Source: Thermohalobaculum xanthum (GTDB lineage: Bacteria > Pseudomonadota > Alphaproteobacteria > Rhodobacterales > Rhodobacteraceae). Taken from it: a DNA stretch of 64,000 nucleotides. This document shows, in pieces, positions 1 through 11,742 of the stretch; positions within the stretch are counted from its first letter, which is position 1, and every line of letters begins with the position of its first letter. The notes beneath the pieces were generated by a model. It was not told where the DNA came from, did no database searches, and was given only the letters and a program-made list of their open reading frames with translations. Both the position numbers and the translations under genes were made by a program. The DNA is taken from assembly GCF_016623495.1 (NCBI RefSeq), contig NZ_JAEHHL010000009.1, positions 124,001-188,000 of the forward strand, in the 5' to 3' direction.

Positions 1-1
1 C

Positions 2-2683
<2,682 letters not shown>

Positions 2684-2718
2684 GCCACGCGCGCGCCACG
2701 GCGTCGCGAAAATCGACA

Positions 2719-2748
2719 CGCCCCCGTTGCCTTCCGGCGGCGGGGGCG
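2719..2748 (+). terminator. Possible rho-independent terminator after gltB
   Basis: A 7-bp GC-only stem (2719-2725 pairing with 2742-2748) with a 16-nt loop is followed by GTCTTCTT. It sits between the gltB stop and mtgA. The long loop and the interrupted T tract make it only a moderate candidate. Confidence 0.4.
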
Positions 2749-2785
2749 GTCTTCTTGCGGCGGGAGGCGGCACAGGCAGCGGCGC

Positions 2786-3538
2786 ATGGCAAGAAAGACG
2801 GCCCGGAAAGGTACGCTCCCGGCGAAGGGGAAGGCCCGCGCGACCTTGGGAGGCGGCCGGTTGCGCCGCGCGTTGCGCGCGCTCGCGCGGATCGTGGGGC
2901 GCGTGCTGCTGGTCGTCATCCTCTGGGTCGTGCTCTGGCGCGTGGCGGATCTGCCGGGCGGGCTCTACATGGCCAAGGAGTGGTGGCGCCTCGGCGGGAT
3001 CGAGCGCGAATGGCGCGGTCTCGACCGGATCTCGCCCGATCTCGCCCGCGCGGTGGTTGCGGCCGAGGATGCGCGCTTCTGCCAGCACTGGGGCCTCGAC
3101 CTCGCGGCCATCGAGGACGCGCTGGAGGACCGTGAGCGCGGCCGCATCCGCGGCGCCTCGACCATCACCCAGCAGACCGCGAAGAACGTCTTTCTCTGGC
3201 ACGGGCCGAGCTGGACGCGGAAGGGGCTCGAGGCCGGCTTCGCCCCTCTGATCGAGGTGGTCTGGGGCAAGCGGCGCATCCTCGAGGTCTATCTGAACGT
3301 CGCCGAGTTCGGCGAGGGCGTGTTCGGCGCCCAGGCGGCGGCGCGGCATTACTTTGGCACGGATGCCTCGCAGCTGACACTGCGCCAGGCGGCGGCGCTC
3401 GCGGCGGTGCTGCCGAACCCGAAGGCGCGCGATCCGAACCGCCTGTCGGGGAAGCTGAACCGCCGTGCGCGCCAGATCGCCGGCGGCGCTGAGACGATCG
3501 CGGCGCGGGGGGATGATGGTTGTTTCATGCGGGGGTGA
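2786..3538 (+). CDS. mtgA: Monofunctional biosynthetic peptidoglycan transglycosylase
   Basis: This 250-residue protein has the layout of MtgA: a basic cytoplasmic N-terminus, one membrane segment (about residues 36-52) and a periplasmic GT51 glycosyltransferase domain. The family motifs are intact: EDARF with the catalytic Glu at 94, [12 protein letters not shown] at 123-134, RKGLEA near 145-150 and [10 protein letters not shown] further on. It polymerises lipid II into glycan strands and lacks a transpeptidase domain. The C-terminal tail after the GT51 domain is short, as expected. It starts about 100 bp after gltB and is probably transcribed on its own or by read-through. Confidence 0.95.
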   Translation: MARKTARKGTLPAKGKARATLGGGRLRRALRALARIVGRVLLVVILWVVLWRVADLPGGLYMAKEWWRLGGIEREWRGLDRISPDLARAVVAAEDARFCQHWGLDLAAIEDALEDRERGRIRGASTITQQTAKNVFLWHGPSWTRKGLEAGFAPLIEVVWGKRRILEVYLNVAEFGEGVFGAQAAARHYFGTDASQLTLRQAAALAAVLPNPKARDPNRLSGKLNRRARQIAGGAETIAARGDDGCFMRG

Positions 3539-3585
3539 GGCCTGCCGATACAAGGCGGACATCTATTGAGGGGAGTTAGGCCACC

Positions 3586-3864
3586 ATGAAAGCGTATTTC
3601 GTATTGGTTCTCGTATTCGCAATTCCCGCCTTGGAGGTTATGAGACGATATCTTCTGATCAGAAAGTTCCGCGCGCTATTTCCGGATCGGGTGTATCGAC
3701 TGAACCCACCCTTTTTCGAAATTACCTTCGACCAAGTTCCGTTGAGCAAAGACGGTGAAAAATATCGAGCTTACTATAGAGATATTATTAGAATAACATT
3801 GGTTTCCATGATTTTGTGCGGGACGGTTATCTATCTGATTGGCAACTGGAGCGCGTTCTTCTAG
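3586..3864 (+). CDS. Small AT-rich putative membrane protein, unknown function
   Basis: This 92-residue protein is not recognised. It has a hydrophobic N-terminal segment (about residues 3-20) and a second one near the C-terminus (about 68-88), separated by a polar stretch rich in Tyr, Arg and Phe. That suggests two membrane passes. A GGGGAG Shine-Dalgarno sequence lies about 9 nt before the ATG. The base composition differs sharply from everything around it: AT-ending codons such as AAA, ATT and TTT dominate, whereas the neighbours use almost only GC-ending codons. This suggests recent acquisition. The next 185 bases return to high GC without a gene. Confidence 0.6.
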   Translation: MKAYFVLVLVFAIPALEVMRRYLLIRKFRALFPDRVYRLNPPFFEITFDQVPLSKDGEKYRAYYRDIIRITLVSMILCGTVIYLIGNWSAFF

Positions 3865-4049
3865 ATCTGGAGCGGGCATGCGCTGTCGAGTTCGGGTGCC
3901 CGCAAGGTGAGTGTTTTCCTCCCGTTCAAGCGTCCCGCCGCGGTGTCGCCCGTGGGACTCATTTGCCCGAATTCGCCGCCGCGGCCTTGAGACCTTTCCC
4001 GTTTTGGGGCAGGAAGTGCAGACCCACCGGACAGGACAGATCCCCGCAG

Positions 4050-4718
4050 ATGCACCGCCTCTATCACCTGCCCCTCTCGCCCTTCTGCCGGAAGGTGCGT
4101 CTCGTCCTCGCGGAAAAGCGGGTCGAGGCCGAGCTGATCGAGGAACGTCCTTGGGACCGGCGGCTCGACTTCCTGCGCATGAACCCGGCCGGCAAGGTGC
4201 CGGTCTTCGTCACCACCGAGGGGCGCGTGCTGGCCGAGTCGGCGGCGATCTGCGACTACCTCGAAGCGATCATGACCGAGCCCGAGCTCATGCCCCGCGA
4301 CGCGGTCCAGCGCGCCGAGGTGCTGCGCCTGATCGGATGGTTCGACGACAAGTTCTATCGCGAGGTGACCGAGAACCTGCTGTTCGAGCGGGTGACCAAG
4401 CGCCTCGCGCGGCTCGGCTATCCCGATGGTGCCTGTCTCAAGGCGGGCAGCCAAAACATCCGGATCCATCTCGACTACATGACCTACCTGCTCGAGGGGC
4501 ATAACTGGATCGCCGGCCCGCGCATGACGCTGGCCGACATCACGGCTGCGGCGCATCTGAGCTGCCTCGACTATTGCGGCGACGTGCCGTGGGAGGACTA
4601 CCCGGTGGTGCGCGACTGGTATGCCGTGATGAAGTCGCGCCCCGGCTTCCGCGGCCTCCTTGCCGACCACCTGCCCGGCATGAAGCCGCCGCCGCACTAC
4701 GCCGATCTCGACTTCTGA
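4050..4718 (+). CDS. Glutathione S-transferase family protein
   Basis: A 222-residue two-domain GST. The N-terminal thioredoxin-like domain begins MHRLYHLPLSPFCRKVRL, with a Ser-Pro-Phe-Cys at the usual glutathione-activating position. The cis-Pro motif follows in NPAGKVPVF, and ESAAICDYLE binds the gamma-glutamyl end of glutathione. The rest is the all-helical C-terminal domain. The ATG at 4050 was preferred to an upstream in-frame start at 3816 because the extra 78 residues are not GST-like and overlap the small gene before. It is presumably a cytoplasmic detoxification or redox enzyme; the substrate cannot be inferred. Confidence 0.9.
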   Translation: MHRLYHLPLSPFCRKVRLVLAEKRVEAELIEERPWDRRLDFLRMNPAGKVPVFVTTEGRVLAESAAICDYLEAIMTEPELMPRDAVQRAEVLRLIGWFDDKFYREVTENLLFERVTKRLARLGYPDGACLKAGSQNIRIHLDYMTYLLEGHNWIAGPRMTLADITAAAHLSCLDYCGDVPWEDYPVVRDWYAVMKSRPGFRGLLADHLPGMKPPPHYADLDF

Positions 4719-4796
4719 CCGGCGCCAGCGCGCGCGGGCCGGCGTGACTGCAGGGTGGACGGTTTCACCCAAGGCCGGGACGTGTAATCTCGCGTG

Positions 4797-5939
4797 ATGG
4801 ATCCCGGCGACACTCTCAAGCATGCGATCGAGACCGAGGCGCGCGCGCTCGGCTTCGCCGCCGTCGGCGTCACACGCCCGGACGCCGTGGCGCAGGCCGG
4901 CGCGCGGCTGCGCGCATGGGTGGCCGACGGCCAGCATGGTGAGATGGGCTGGATGGCCGACCGGATCGACTGGCGGGCAGATCCGGGGGCGCTGTGGCCG
5001 GCGGCGCGATCGGTCATCATGCTGGCCGACGCCTACACGCCGGCGGCCGATCCGATGGCGGTTCTGGACCGGCCCCGGCGCGCCGCGATCAGCGTCTATG
5101 CGCAGGGCGTCGACTACCACGACACCGTGAAGAAGCGACTGAAGCGCCTCGGCCGCTGGTTGATCGAGCGCGCGGGGGGCGAGATCAAGGTCTTCGTCGA
5201 TACCGCGCCAGTGATGGAGAAGCCGCTGGCCGCCGCCGCCGGGGTCGGCTGGCAGGGCAAGCACACGAATCTCGTGGCGCGCGACGGCGGCTCGTGGTTC
5301 TTCCTCGGCGCGATCTTCACCACGCTCGACCTGCCGCCCGACGCGCCCGGGCGCGATCACTGCGGCGCCTGCCGGCGCTGCCTCGACATCTGCCCGACCG
5401 ATGCCTTCCCGGCGCCCTACCGGCTCGATGCCCGGCGCTGCATCAGCTATCTCACGATCGAACTCAAGGGACCGATCCCGCGCGAGCTGCGGCCGCTGAT
5501 GGGCAACCGGATCTATGGCTGCGACGACTGCCTGGCGGTCTGCCCTTGGAACAAGTTCGCGCTTGCCGCGAACGCCGTCTATCGCGCGCGGCCCGAGACG
5601 GGGTCGCCGCGGCTCGCGGATATCGCCTGTCTCGATGATGCGGGGTTCCGCGAGGTCTTTGCGGGCTCGCCCATCAAGCGGATCGGGCGCGGGCGCTTCC
5701 TGCGCAACGTGGCGGTCGCGATCGGCAATTCCGGCGAACCCCGCCTGATCCCTTCGGCGCGACGGCTGGCGCGCGACGCCGATCCGCTGGTCCGCGCCCA
5801 CGGGGTCTGGGCGCTTGGGCGCCTGCTTCCGCCCGAGGCCATCGAGGCCGAGGCGGCGGCCGCTGAGGAGGCGGACCCGATGGTGCTCGACGAATGGACA
5901 GCGGCGGTCAGTCGCCAAGCTCCATCCGCTGCAGGCTGA
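4797..5939 (+). CDS. queG: Epoxyqueuosine reductase
   Basis: This 380-residue protein catalyses the last step of queuosine synthesis, reducing epoxyqueuosine to queuosine in tRNA wobble positions, using cobalamin and two 4Fe-4S clusters. The ferredoxin-like cysteines are present as [11 protein letters not shown] (about 189-199) and CDDCLAVC (about 242-249), the latter followed by PWNKFA, a QueG hallmark. The segment [10 protein letters not shown] carries the conserved catalytic Asp, and HEAT-like repeats form the C-terminus. A GTG lies immediately before the chosen ATG, so the start is ambiguous by one codon. The 3' end overlaps the convergent TPR gene by 32 bp. Confidence 0.95.
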   Translation: MDPGDTLKHAIETEARALGFAAVGVTRPDAVAQAGARLRAWVADGQHGEMGWMADRIDWRADPGALWPAARSVIMLADAYTPAADPMAVLDRPRRAAISVYAQGVDYHDTVKKRLKRLGRWLIERAGGEIKVFVDTAPVMEKPLAAAAGVGWQGKHTNLVARDGGSWFFLGAIFTTLDLPPDAPGRDHCGACRRCLDICPTDAFPAPYRLDARRCISYLTIELKGPIPRELRPLMGNRIYGCDDCLAVCPWNKFALAANAVYRARPETGSPRLADIACLDDAGFREVFAGSPIKRIGRGRFLRNVAVAIGNSGEPRLIPSARRLARDADPLVRAHGVWALGRLLPPEAIEAEAAAAEEADPMVLDEWTAAVSRQAPSAAG

Positions 5940-6642
5940 GCCGCGCCGACGCCGCGATGTCGCCGCCGGGGTCGAGTTCGATCGCACGCATGTAGGCGTC
6001 GCGGGCGCGGTCCTTCGCGCTCTGCGCCTGCTCGATGCGCCCAAGTTCGAGATAGGCGATCGGCAGGTCCGGCTCGAGCTCGAGCGCCCAGATCACATCC
6101 TGGCGGGCCTCGAGCAGCCGGCCCTCCTCACGCCGCGCCGTGGCACGCAGCATCAGGCGGTCGGCGGTCGGGCCGGCCTGCGCGATGGCGGCGTCGAGGT
6201 CGCCCAGCGCGGCTCCGTACTGGCCCTTGGCGGCACGCAGCCTTGCGCGCATGGTGAGCGTCTCGCCCGTGGTCTTGAGCCGCATCGCCTGCTCGGTCAC
6301 CCGCAGGCCGGCGTCGGGCTCCTGCAGGTCGAGGAAGAAGCCGGCGGCCTGAAGCAGGATCTCGGCGCGGGTCTCCTCGGGCAGGTCGCGCGCGACGAAG
6401 GCGATCTCGGTCAGTTCCTCGGCGGCGCGGCGGGTCGCCCCGAGCGCGGCGAACGCCATCGCCCGGCAATGCCGGGCCGCCGGGCCGCCGCCGAAATTCG
6501 CCCATGTCGCCGCCTCGGCCTCGGCGCGCGCGGGATCGGCGGCGACGAGCGCGATGCAATTGTCGTAATCCTCGACCGCCCGTGCCCCGCCGGCCATCGC
6601 AGCCATCGCCGCGCCGAGACATATCGCTCTCACCGCTCGCAT
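5908..6642 (-). CDS. Exported tetratricopeptide-repeat protein
   Basis: A 244-residue protein that begins with a typical signal peptide ([22 protein letters not shown], cleavage about residue 22). It continues with helical TPR-like pairs, for example [20 protein letters not shown] and [23 protein letters not shown] scaffolds mediate protein-protein contacts, so a periplasmic adaptor role is likely, but the partner is unknown. It is convergent and overlapping with queG, and divergent from the SDR gene with only about 40 bp between their starts, which must hold both promoters. Confidence 0.8.
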   Translation of the reverse strand: MRAVRAICLGAAMAAMAGGARAVEDYDNCIALVAADPARAEAEAATWANFGGGPAARHCRAMAFAALGATRRAAEELTEIAFVARDLPEETRAEILLQAAGFFLDLQEPDAGLRVTEQAMRLKTTGETLTMRARLRAAKGQYGAALGDLDAAIAQAGPTADRLMLRATARREEGRLLEARQDVIWALELEPDLPIAYLELGRIEQAQSAKDRARDAYMRAIELDPGGDIAASARLSLQRMELGD

Positions 6643-6682
6643 TCGTCCGGACCTCCGCTATGTTCGGGCGCGACACTAGACC

Positions 6683-7582
6683 ATGCCCGGAGCCTTGCCC
6701 ATGCCCCGCGAGACACTGTTGAGCTTTGGCCACGGCTACAGCGCGCGCGCGCTGGCGCGACGGCTGCTGGCACGCGGCTGGCGTGTCGTCGGCACCACGC
6801 GCTCGGAGGAGAAGGCGCAGGAGATCCGCCGCACCGGCGCCGAGGCGGTGGTCTGGCCGGGCGTGGAGCTCGACGGCCTGCTGGACGAGGCCACGCATCT
6901 GCTGATCTCGGCGGGGCCGGATGCGGCGGGCGATCCGGTGCTGAACGCCGCGGGCAAGGCGATCCGGGCACGGGCGTCCGATTTCGCCTGGGCGGGCTAC
7001 CTGTCGACCACAGGCGTCTATGGCGACCGCGCGGGGGGCTGGGTCGAGGAGGGGTCGGACTGCCAGCCCTCGACCCGGCGCGGGCGATGGCGGCTCGAGG
7101 CCGAGCAGGCCTGGCAGCGGCTGCAGGCGGAGGCGGCGCTGCCGCTTCACATCTTCCGCCTCGCGGGGATTTACGGGCCCGGTCGCGGGCCGTTCGCGAA
7201 GGTCAGGGCCGGCACCGCCCGCCGGATCATCAAGCCGGGGCAGGTGTTCAGCCGCATCCATGTCGAGGATATCGCGAGCGTGCTCGAGGCCTCGATCGCG
7301 CGGCCGCGGCCCGGGGCGACCTACAATGTCTGCGACGACGAGGCCGCGCCGCCCGAGGACGTCATCGCGCACGCAGCCCGGCTTCTCGGGCTGCCGCTGC
7401 CCGAGGCGGTCGATTTCGACGCGGCCGAGATGACGCCGATGGCGCGCAGCTTTTACGCTGAATCGAAGCGGGTCTCGAACCGGCTGATCCGTGAAGAGCT
7501 GGGCGTCGCGCTTGCCTATCCCACCTATCGCGAGGGGCTGGCGGCCCTTCTTGCGCAGGAGCGAGCAGGGTTTCACGCGTGA
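6683..7582 (+). CDS. SDR family NAD(P)-dependent epimerase/dehydratase-like protein (YeeZ-like)
   Basis: A 299-residue protein with a Rossmann start of the unusual form LLSFGHGYSARALARRLL. This is followed by STTGVYGD, the R-x-x-E-Q-x-W region in place of a canonical YxxxK, and IFRLAGIYGPGRGPF, all typical of the atypical extended SDR group that includes E. coli YeeZ. It probably binds NAD(P), but the substrate is not known. A second in-frame ATG at 6701 (MPRETLLSFG) would place the Rossmann strand nearer the N-terminus and is a reasonable alternative start. Confidence 0.82.
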   Translation: MPGALPMPRETLLSFGHGYSARALARRLLARGWRVVGTTRSEEKAQEIRRTGAEAVVWPGVELDGLLDEATHLLISAGPDAAGDPVLNAAGKAIRARASDFAWAGYLSTTGVYGDRAGGWVEEGSDCQPSTRRGRWRLEAEQAWQRLQAEAALPLHIFRLAGIYGPGRGPFAKVRAGTARRIIKPGQVFSRIHVEDIASVLEASIARPRPGATYNVCDDEAAPPEDVIAHAARLLGLPLPEAVDFDAAEMTPMARSFYAESKRVSNRLIREELGVALAYPTYREGLAALLAQERAGFHA

Positions 7583-7664
7583 AAACCTGATTAAGGCGTT
7601 GAACTGGAGGGATAATCCAGACGGATATGAAGTCCGTGCGCACCCGGCTGCCGCGCCGTGCGGA

Positions 7665-8456
7665 TCAGCCCTCGAAGATGACGCGCGCCTCGCCCGCCGC
7701 CATCTCGCCGCCCGCCCGGTCGAGGCGCAGATGCGCGAGGCCGCGCCCATCGTGCAGGCTGAACAGCGTGCCCGCGGGCTTGCCGCCCGCGGTGATCGGC
7801 GTCCCCGGAGCGGCCTCGCCCTCGACCCGGACGGGAACGAGGCGCTTCTTCAGCTCGGTCTTGTGCTTCATGCGGGCGGTGACCTCCTGCCCGACATAGC
7901 AGCCCTTGCGGAAATCGACGCCGTTCAGCCGGTCGAAGCCGGCCTCGAGGATGTAGGTGTCATCGGGGATCAGCTCGATCCCCGTCGCCGGCACCTGGTG
8001 GGCGACGCGCAGGGCAAGGTAGTCGCCCGCCGTGGCCGGCGCGATGCCCGCGAGATCGGGCTTGGGCGCGTAAAGCCGCCATCCCAGCGCCGGAAGCCGC
8101 GGATCGGTGACGGCGCCCGCTGGCGGCGTCCCATCGCCCCAGACCAGCGCGACCGCGAGGCCGGCATCCCCCTCGACGCGCGCGTCGCGGCGCAGGCAGT
8201 ACATCTTCAGGCGCTGCGCCAGCGCATCCGCCCGGTCGGCGGCGACGTCGATCAGCACCGCCTCGCCGTCGTCGACCACGAAGAAGTCGAACAGGTACTT
8301 TCCCTGCGGCGTGAGCAGGGCCGCATAGACCGCGCGGCCGGGCGCGAGGCGGGCCACGTCGTTCGACACCACCCCCTGCAGGACCGCGCGCGCGTCATGC
8401 CCCGCCATGCGCAGCACGCGGCGGTCGCGATCCACAAATCCCTTGAGCCCCGGCAT
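7665..8456 (-). CDS. ygfZ: CAF17/YgfZ-type folate-binding protein for Fe-S enzyme maturation
   Basis: A 263-residue member of the GcvT-like family. The signature KGCYVGQEVTARMKHK contains the KGC-Y-x-G-Q-E motif with the essential cysteine. YgfZ proteins bind tetrahydrofolate and help maintain or repair a subset of Fe-S enzymes, among them radical SAM proteins. The ATG at 8456 (MPGLKGFVDRDRRVLRMAG) was chosen because longer in-frame starts add non-homologous sequence that would cover the promoter region of the next gene, which is divergent. Confidence 0.92.
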   Translation of the reverse strand: MPGLKGFVDRDRRVLRMAGHDARAVLQGVVSNDVARLAPGRAVYAALLTPQGKYLFDFFVVDDGEAVLIDVAADRADALAQRLKMYCLRRDARVEGDAGLAVALVWGDGTPPAGAVTDPRLPALGWRLYAPKPDLAGIAPATAGDYLALRVAHQVPATGIELIPDDTYILEAGFDRLNGVDFRKGCYVGQEVTARMKHKTELKKRLVPVRVEGEAAPGTPITAGGKPAGTLFSLHDGRGLAHLRLDRAGGEMAAGEARVIFEG

Positions 8457-8551
8457 TCCCGTCTCCCCTGATGCGATGGTGAAGATATAGGGGTCGCACC
8501 GCGCCGGACCCAAGGGTATACCGCTGCCCCATAGCCCGGGAGTGGGATCGA

Positions 8552-9775
8552 ATGACGTTACCTGATGCGATTGCACGCGCCGAGGGGCGCGCGCCGCTTG
8601 GCTTGATCGCCTTTCTTGCGCTGATGACCTCGGTGGTCGCAATGACGATCGACGCGGTCCTGCCGGCGCTGGACGCGATGTCGGCCGATCTTGGCTTCGC
8701 GCGCGACAACGACCGGCAGATGGTCATAATGCTGGTCTTCGCCGGGCTGGGCGTGGCGCAGCTGGTGTTCGGGCCGCTTGCCGATGCCATCGGCCGCAAG
8801 CGCGCGACCCTGATCGGCTGGGGCATCTACGTGCTGGGCACGCTGATGGCGCTGACCGCGCAGAGCCCGCTGATGCTGCTGGCCGGGCGGTTCCTGCAGG
8901 GCGTCGGCGCGGGCGGGCCGCGGGTGGTCGCGGTGGCGATCGTGCGCGACCTCTATGACGGGCGGCCGATGGCGCGCATCCTGTCGATGGTGATGACCGT
9001 CTTCATGCTGGTGCCGGTGCTGGCGCCGCTGCTGGGCCAGGGGATCGAGGCGCTGGCCGGGTGGCGGGCGATCTTTGGTCTCTATCTCGGGCTCGCGCTG
9101 GTCTCGGCCGGCTGGTATCTCGCGGCCGTGCCCGAGACGCTCGATCCCGCCAGCCGCCGCCCCTTCCGTGCGCGGCCGCTGGCGGCGGCCTTCGTCGAGG
9201 TGCTGCGCACGCGCCAGACCGTGATCGCGGTGCTGGCGACCATCGCCGTCTTCGGCACCTTCGTGGCCTACCTCGCCACCGCCCAGCAGGTGATGGAGGA
9301 GCTCTATGGACTGGGACCGCTGTTCCCGCTGGCGTTCTCGGGGCTCGCTGTGGTCTTCGCCGGGGGCAGCATCCTCAACGGGCGGCTGGTTCTGCGCATG
9401 GGCATGCAGCGGTTGGCGCGCATGGCGCTGTGGGCAATGACGGGGCTGGCCACGGTCGGCGCGGCCGTCGCCTGGTCGAGCGCGGGCGTCCCGCCGTTCT
9501 GGGCCTTCGCGCTGATGCTGGGCGCGATCTTCGTCTGTGTCGCGGTGCTGTTCGCCAATCTCAACGCGCTGGCGATCCAGCCGCTGGGGCATATCGCGGG
9601 CACGGCCTCATCGGTCATCCTCGCCTTCTCGACCGTGGGGGCGGCGGGCATCGGGGCGCTGATCGCGCAGTTCTACCACGGCACGGTGACGCCGATGTTC
9701 GCGGGCTTCGCCGTGCTGGGCTTGATCGGAGCCTGCCTGATGAGCTTTGGCACGCGGATGGACGAGGGGACATGA
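8552..9775 (+). CDS. Bcr/CflA family multidrug efflux MFS transporter
   Basis: A 407-residue major-facilitator protein with about 12 hydrophobic segments. After the first helix comes the DHA1-type sequence in which acidic Asp residues (DAVLPALDAMSADLG) precede helix 2. The loop 2-3 motif GPLADAIGRKRATL follows, and the helix 5 motif appears as VLAPLLGQGIE. This pattern is typical of Bcr/CflA drug:H+ antiporters of the inner membrane. The stop codon overlaps the start of the following glycosyltransferase (ATGA), so the three genes at 8552-11096 are probably co-transcribed. Confidence 0.92.
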   Translation: MTLPDAIARAEGRAPLGLIAFLALMTSVVAMTIDAVLPALDAMSADLGFARDNDRQMVIMLVFAGLGVAQLVFGPLADAIGRKRATLIGWGIYVLGTLMALTAQSPLMLLAGRFLQGVGAGGPRVVAVAIVRDLYDGRPMARILSMVMTVFMLVPVLAPLLGQGIEALAGWRAIFGLYLGLALVSAGWYLAAVPETLDPASRRPFRARPLAAAFVEVLRTRQTVIAVLATIAVFGTFVAYLATAQQVMEELYGLGPLFPLAFSGLAVVFAGGSILNGRLVLRMGMQRLARMALWAMTGLATVGAAVAWSSAGVPPFWAFALMLGAIFVCVAVLFANLNALAIQPLGHIAGTASSVILAFSTVGAAGIGALIAQFYHGTVTPMFAGFAVLGLIGACLMSFGTRMDEGT

Positions 9776-10464
9776 GCGCGCCGCTCTCGGTCGTGATCCC
9801 CACGCTCGACGTGGCGGCGCGGATCGGTCCCTGCCTTGCGCGGCTGGTGCCTGCGGTGGCCGACGGGCTGGTGCGCGAGGTGATCCTGGCGGATGGCGGA
9901 TCGGCGGACGGGATCGCGGCAGTGGCTGACGCGACCGGCGCGCGGCTGGTGACGGCCGAACGCGGGCGCGGCACGCAGCTTGCCGCGGGTTGTGCTGCGG
10001 CGCGGGGCGACTGGCTTTTGGTCGTGCATGCCGACACGCTGCTGCCCGAGGGGTGGGAGGGCACCGTGCGCGCGCATCTGTCGGCGCATCCGCGCGCCGC
10101 GGGGTATTTCGGGCTGTCCTTCGATGCCGAGGGCGTCTTTCCCGGCTGGGTCGCGGCATGGGCGAACCTGCGCTCGGCGCTCTGCGGGCTGCCCTATGGC
10201 GACCATGGCCTGCTGGTGCCCGTGGCGCTCTATCGCGAGGCCGGAGGCTATCCGCCGGTGCCGCTGATGGAGGATGTCGAGCTCGCGCGCCGCATCGGCC
10301 GCCGGCGGCTGAGGCGGCTGGAGGGGCGGGTCGTCACCTCGGCGGCGCGCTATCGCGCCGAGGGCTGGCTGCGGCGGGGCGCGCGCAACCTCGTGACGCT
10401 GGGGCTGTGGCGCCTGGGCGTGCCGCCCGCGCGGCTGGCGCGCTTCTACCGGGGGCGGCGGTGA
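9772..10464 (+). CDS. TIGR04283-type glycosyltransferase (rSAM/selenodomain-associated transferase 2)
   Basis: A 230-residue GT-A fold, family 2-like glycosyltransferase. It begins LSVVIPTLDVAARIGPCL, continues with EVILADGGSADG (nucleotide-binding DGGS) and ERGRGTQLAAG, and has the metal-binding VVHADTLLP. The order of these motifs and the short length fit TIGR04283. It overlaps the MFS gene by 4 bp (ATGA) and the following TIGR04282 gene by 4 bp (GTGA). The two families commonly occur as a pair near a radical SAM protein, but none is present here. The acceptor is unknown. Confidence 0.88.
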   Translation: MSAPLSVVIPTLDVAARIGPCLARLVPAVADGLVREVILADGGSADGIAAVADATGARLVTAERGRGTQLAAGCAAARGDWLLVVHADTLLPEGWEGTVRAHLSAHPRAAGYFGLSFDAEGVFPGWVAAWANLRSALCGLPYGDHGLLVPVALYREAGGYPPVPLMEDVELARRIGRRRLRRLEGRVVTSAARYRAEGWLRRGARNLVTLGLWRLGVPPARLARFYRGRR

Positions 10465-11096
10465 AGGCGTCCGTCGGCCCTGGTAGGCGCGGGGCCGAGC
10501 GGCGGCCGACGCTGGTCCTGTTCCTGAAGGAGCCCCGCCCGGGGATGGTCAAGACGCGGCTGGGCCGCGAGATCGGCATGATCGACGCCGCCTGGTGGTT
10601 CCGCCACCAGACCGGTCGGCTGATCCGCGCGGTGGCACGCGATCGGCGCTGGCGCACGGTGCTGGCGGTCGCGCCCGACCACGCGATCGCCTCGCGCGCC
10701 TGGCCCCCGGGCATCGCGCGCTGGCCGCAGGGGCCGGGGGACCTGGGTGCGCGCATGGCGCGGGCGCTCGCGCATTTCGGGCCGGGGCCGGTGGCGATCG
10801 TCGGCGGCGACGTGCCGGGTGTCGGGCCGCGCGAGATCGGCCGCGCCTTTGCGCTGGCGCGCGGCGGGCGGGCGGTGCTGGGTCCCGCGGCCGATGGCGG
10901 CTACTGGCTGGTTGCGGTTCCGCATGGCGGGCGGTTGCCCGCGGGGCTGTTCGCGGGCGTGCGCTGGTCCGGGCCGCACGCGCTGAGCGACACCGAGGCG
11001 ACGCTGGGCCCGCTGGCGCCCGCGCGCCGCGCGGCGATGCTGCATGACGTGGACACGGCCGCCGATCTTCGCGCGCAGCGCGGGCGGGGAGCCTGA
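10461..11096 (+). CDS. TIGR04282-type glycosyltransferase (DUF2064, rSAM/selenodomain-associated transferase 1)
   Basis: A 211-residue protein with a GTG start that overlaps the stop of the preceding glycosyltransferase. The motifs are LVLFLKEPRPGMVKTRLGREIG (a nucleotidyltransferase-like phosphate loop), then VAIVGGDVPGVG and VLGPAADGGYWLVAV with the DGGY signature of the family. It probably works in sequence with the TIGR04283 partner to make or modify a small glycosylated product. The usual third partner, a radical SAM/selenodomain protein, is not adjacent. Confidence 0.87.
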   Translation: MKASVGPGRRGAERRPTLVLFLKEPRPGMVKTRLGREIGMIDAAWWFRHQTGRLIRAVARDRRWRTVLAVAPDHAIASRAWPPGIARWPQGPGDLGARMARALAHFGPGPVAIVGGDVPGVGPREIGRAFALARGGRAVLGPAADGGYWLVAVPHGGRLPAGLFAGVRWSGPHALSDTEATLGPLAPARRAAMLHDVDTAADLRAQRGRGA

Positions 11097-11117
11097 GCCG
11101 CGCGCAATTCGACGACG

Positions 11118-11708
11118 CTAGTCGACGGTGCTGCCGAGATGCATCCGCCCCGCCCCTGTCGCGGCGAAGGCACCGATCAGGTCCGAGATGCAATCGACCG
11201 GGGCCGAGCCCAGGTCGAGCATGATGCGCCATTGCGCGCCGGATTTCTCGGGCCCGTCGAGCGTGTGCACCGTGCCGGCGAGGTCGGGGGCGACATCGGC
11301 ATAGCGGGTCTGGAACCACTCGAGGAACCAGTGGCGCACGGGCGCCCAGTTGGGCCGGGGCTGTCCCGCGGCGATGATGATCGCGAGCGCGTCCCAGCGG
11401 AACGGCGCGAAGGTCGTGACGAAGCCGCCGGCATCGACCAGGGTGATCGGCGCGAAATCGAGGGGTGGTGGGCTCTCGATCCGCTCGATGAGCCGGCGGT
11501 TCGCGGTAACGACCCGTAGGTCGCCCCGCCGCGGCAAGGCGAGCGGGCCGCTGCGCAGCAGCCTGCCGCTGGGGTCGTGCAGGACGGGCTCGGCCTCGAC
11601 CTCGGCGCCGCCTTCGAGCCGGCGCGCCATCGCCTCGAGCAGACCGCCGACGGCGGCGTCGCGGATCGGTCCCAGAAGATCGGTCAGGCGCGCGTCGAGG
11701 CGGGTCAT
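11118..11708 (-). CDS. Conserved-looking hypothetical protein, 196 aa
   Basis: Not recognised. The protein has no signal peptide and no membrane segment. Its N-terminal third is charged (LTDLLGPIRDAAVGGLLEAM). The centre contains the aromatic stretch APFRWDALAIIIAAGQ and the tryptophan-rich VRHWFLEWFQTRYADVAPDL, and the end is a short hydrophobic segment. Coding is supported by codon bias and by its tight placement between the convergent glycosyltransferase gene and a DUF1489 gene transcribed in the same direction, 34 bp upstream. It may form an operon with DUF1489. Confidence 0.7.
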   Translation of the reverse strand: MTRLDARLTDLLGPIRDAAVGGLLEAMARRLEGGAEVEAEPVLHDPSGRLLRSGPLALPRRGDLRVVTANRRLIERIESPPPLDFAPITLVDAGGFVTTFAPFRWDALAIIIAAGQPRPNWAPVRHWFLEWFQTRYADVAPDLAGTVHTLDGPEKSGAQWRIMLDLGSAPVDCISDLIGAFAATGAGRMHLGSTVD

Positions 11709-11742
11709 CGCACGGCCCCCCGCGCGCCGCGGGGACGCGTCG

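Noticed and set aside
8515-8522. GGTATACC upstream of the Bcr/CflA gene, similar to the oxalate operator
   Set aside because: The flanking bases are G and G instead of T and A, so the TGGT/ACCA arms are missing; likely chance.
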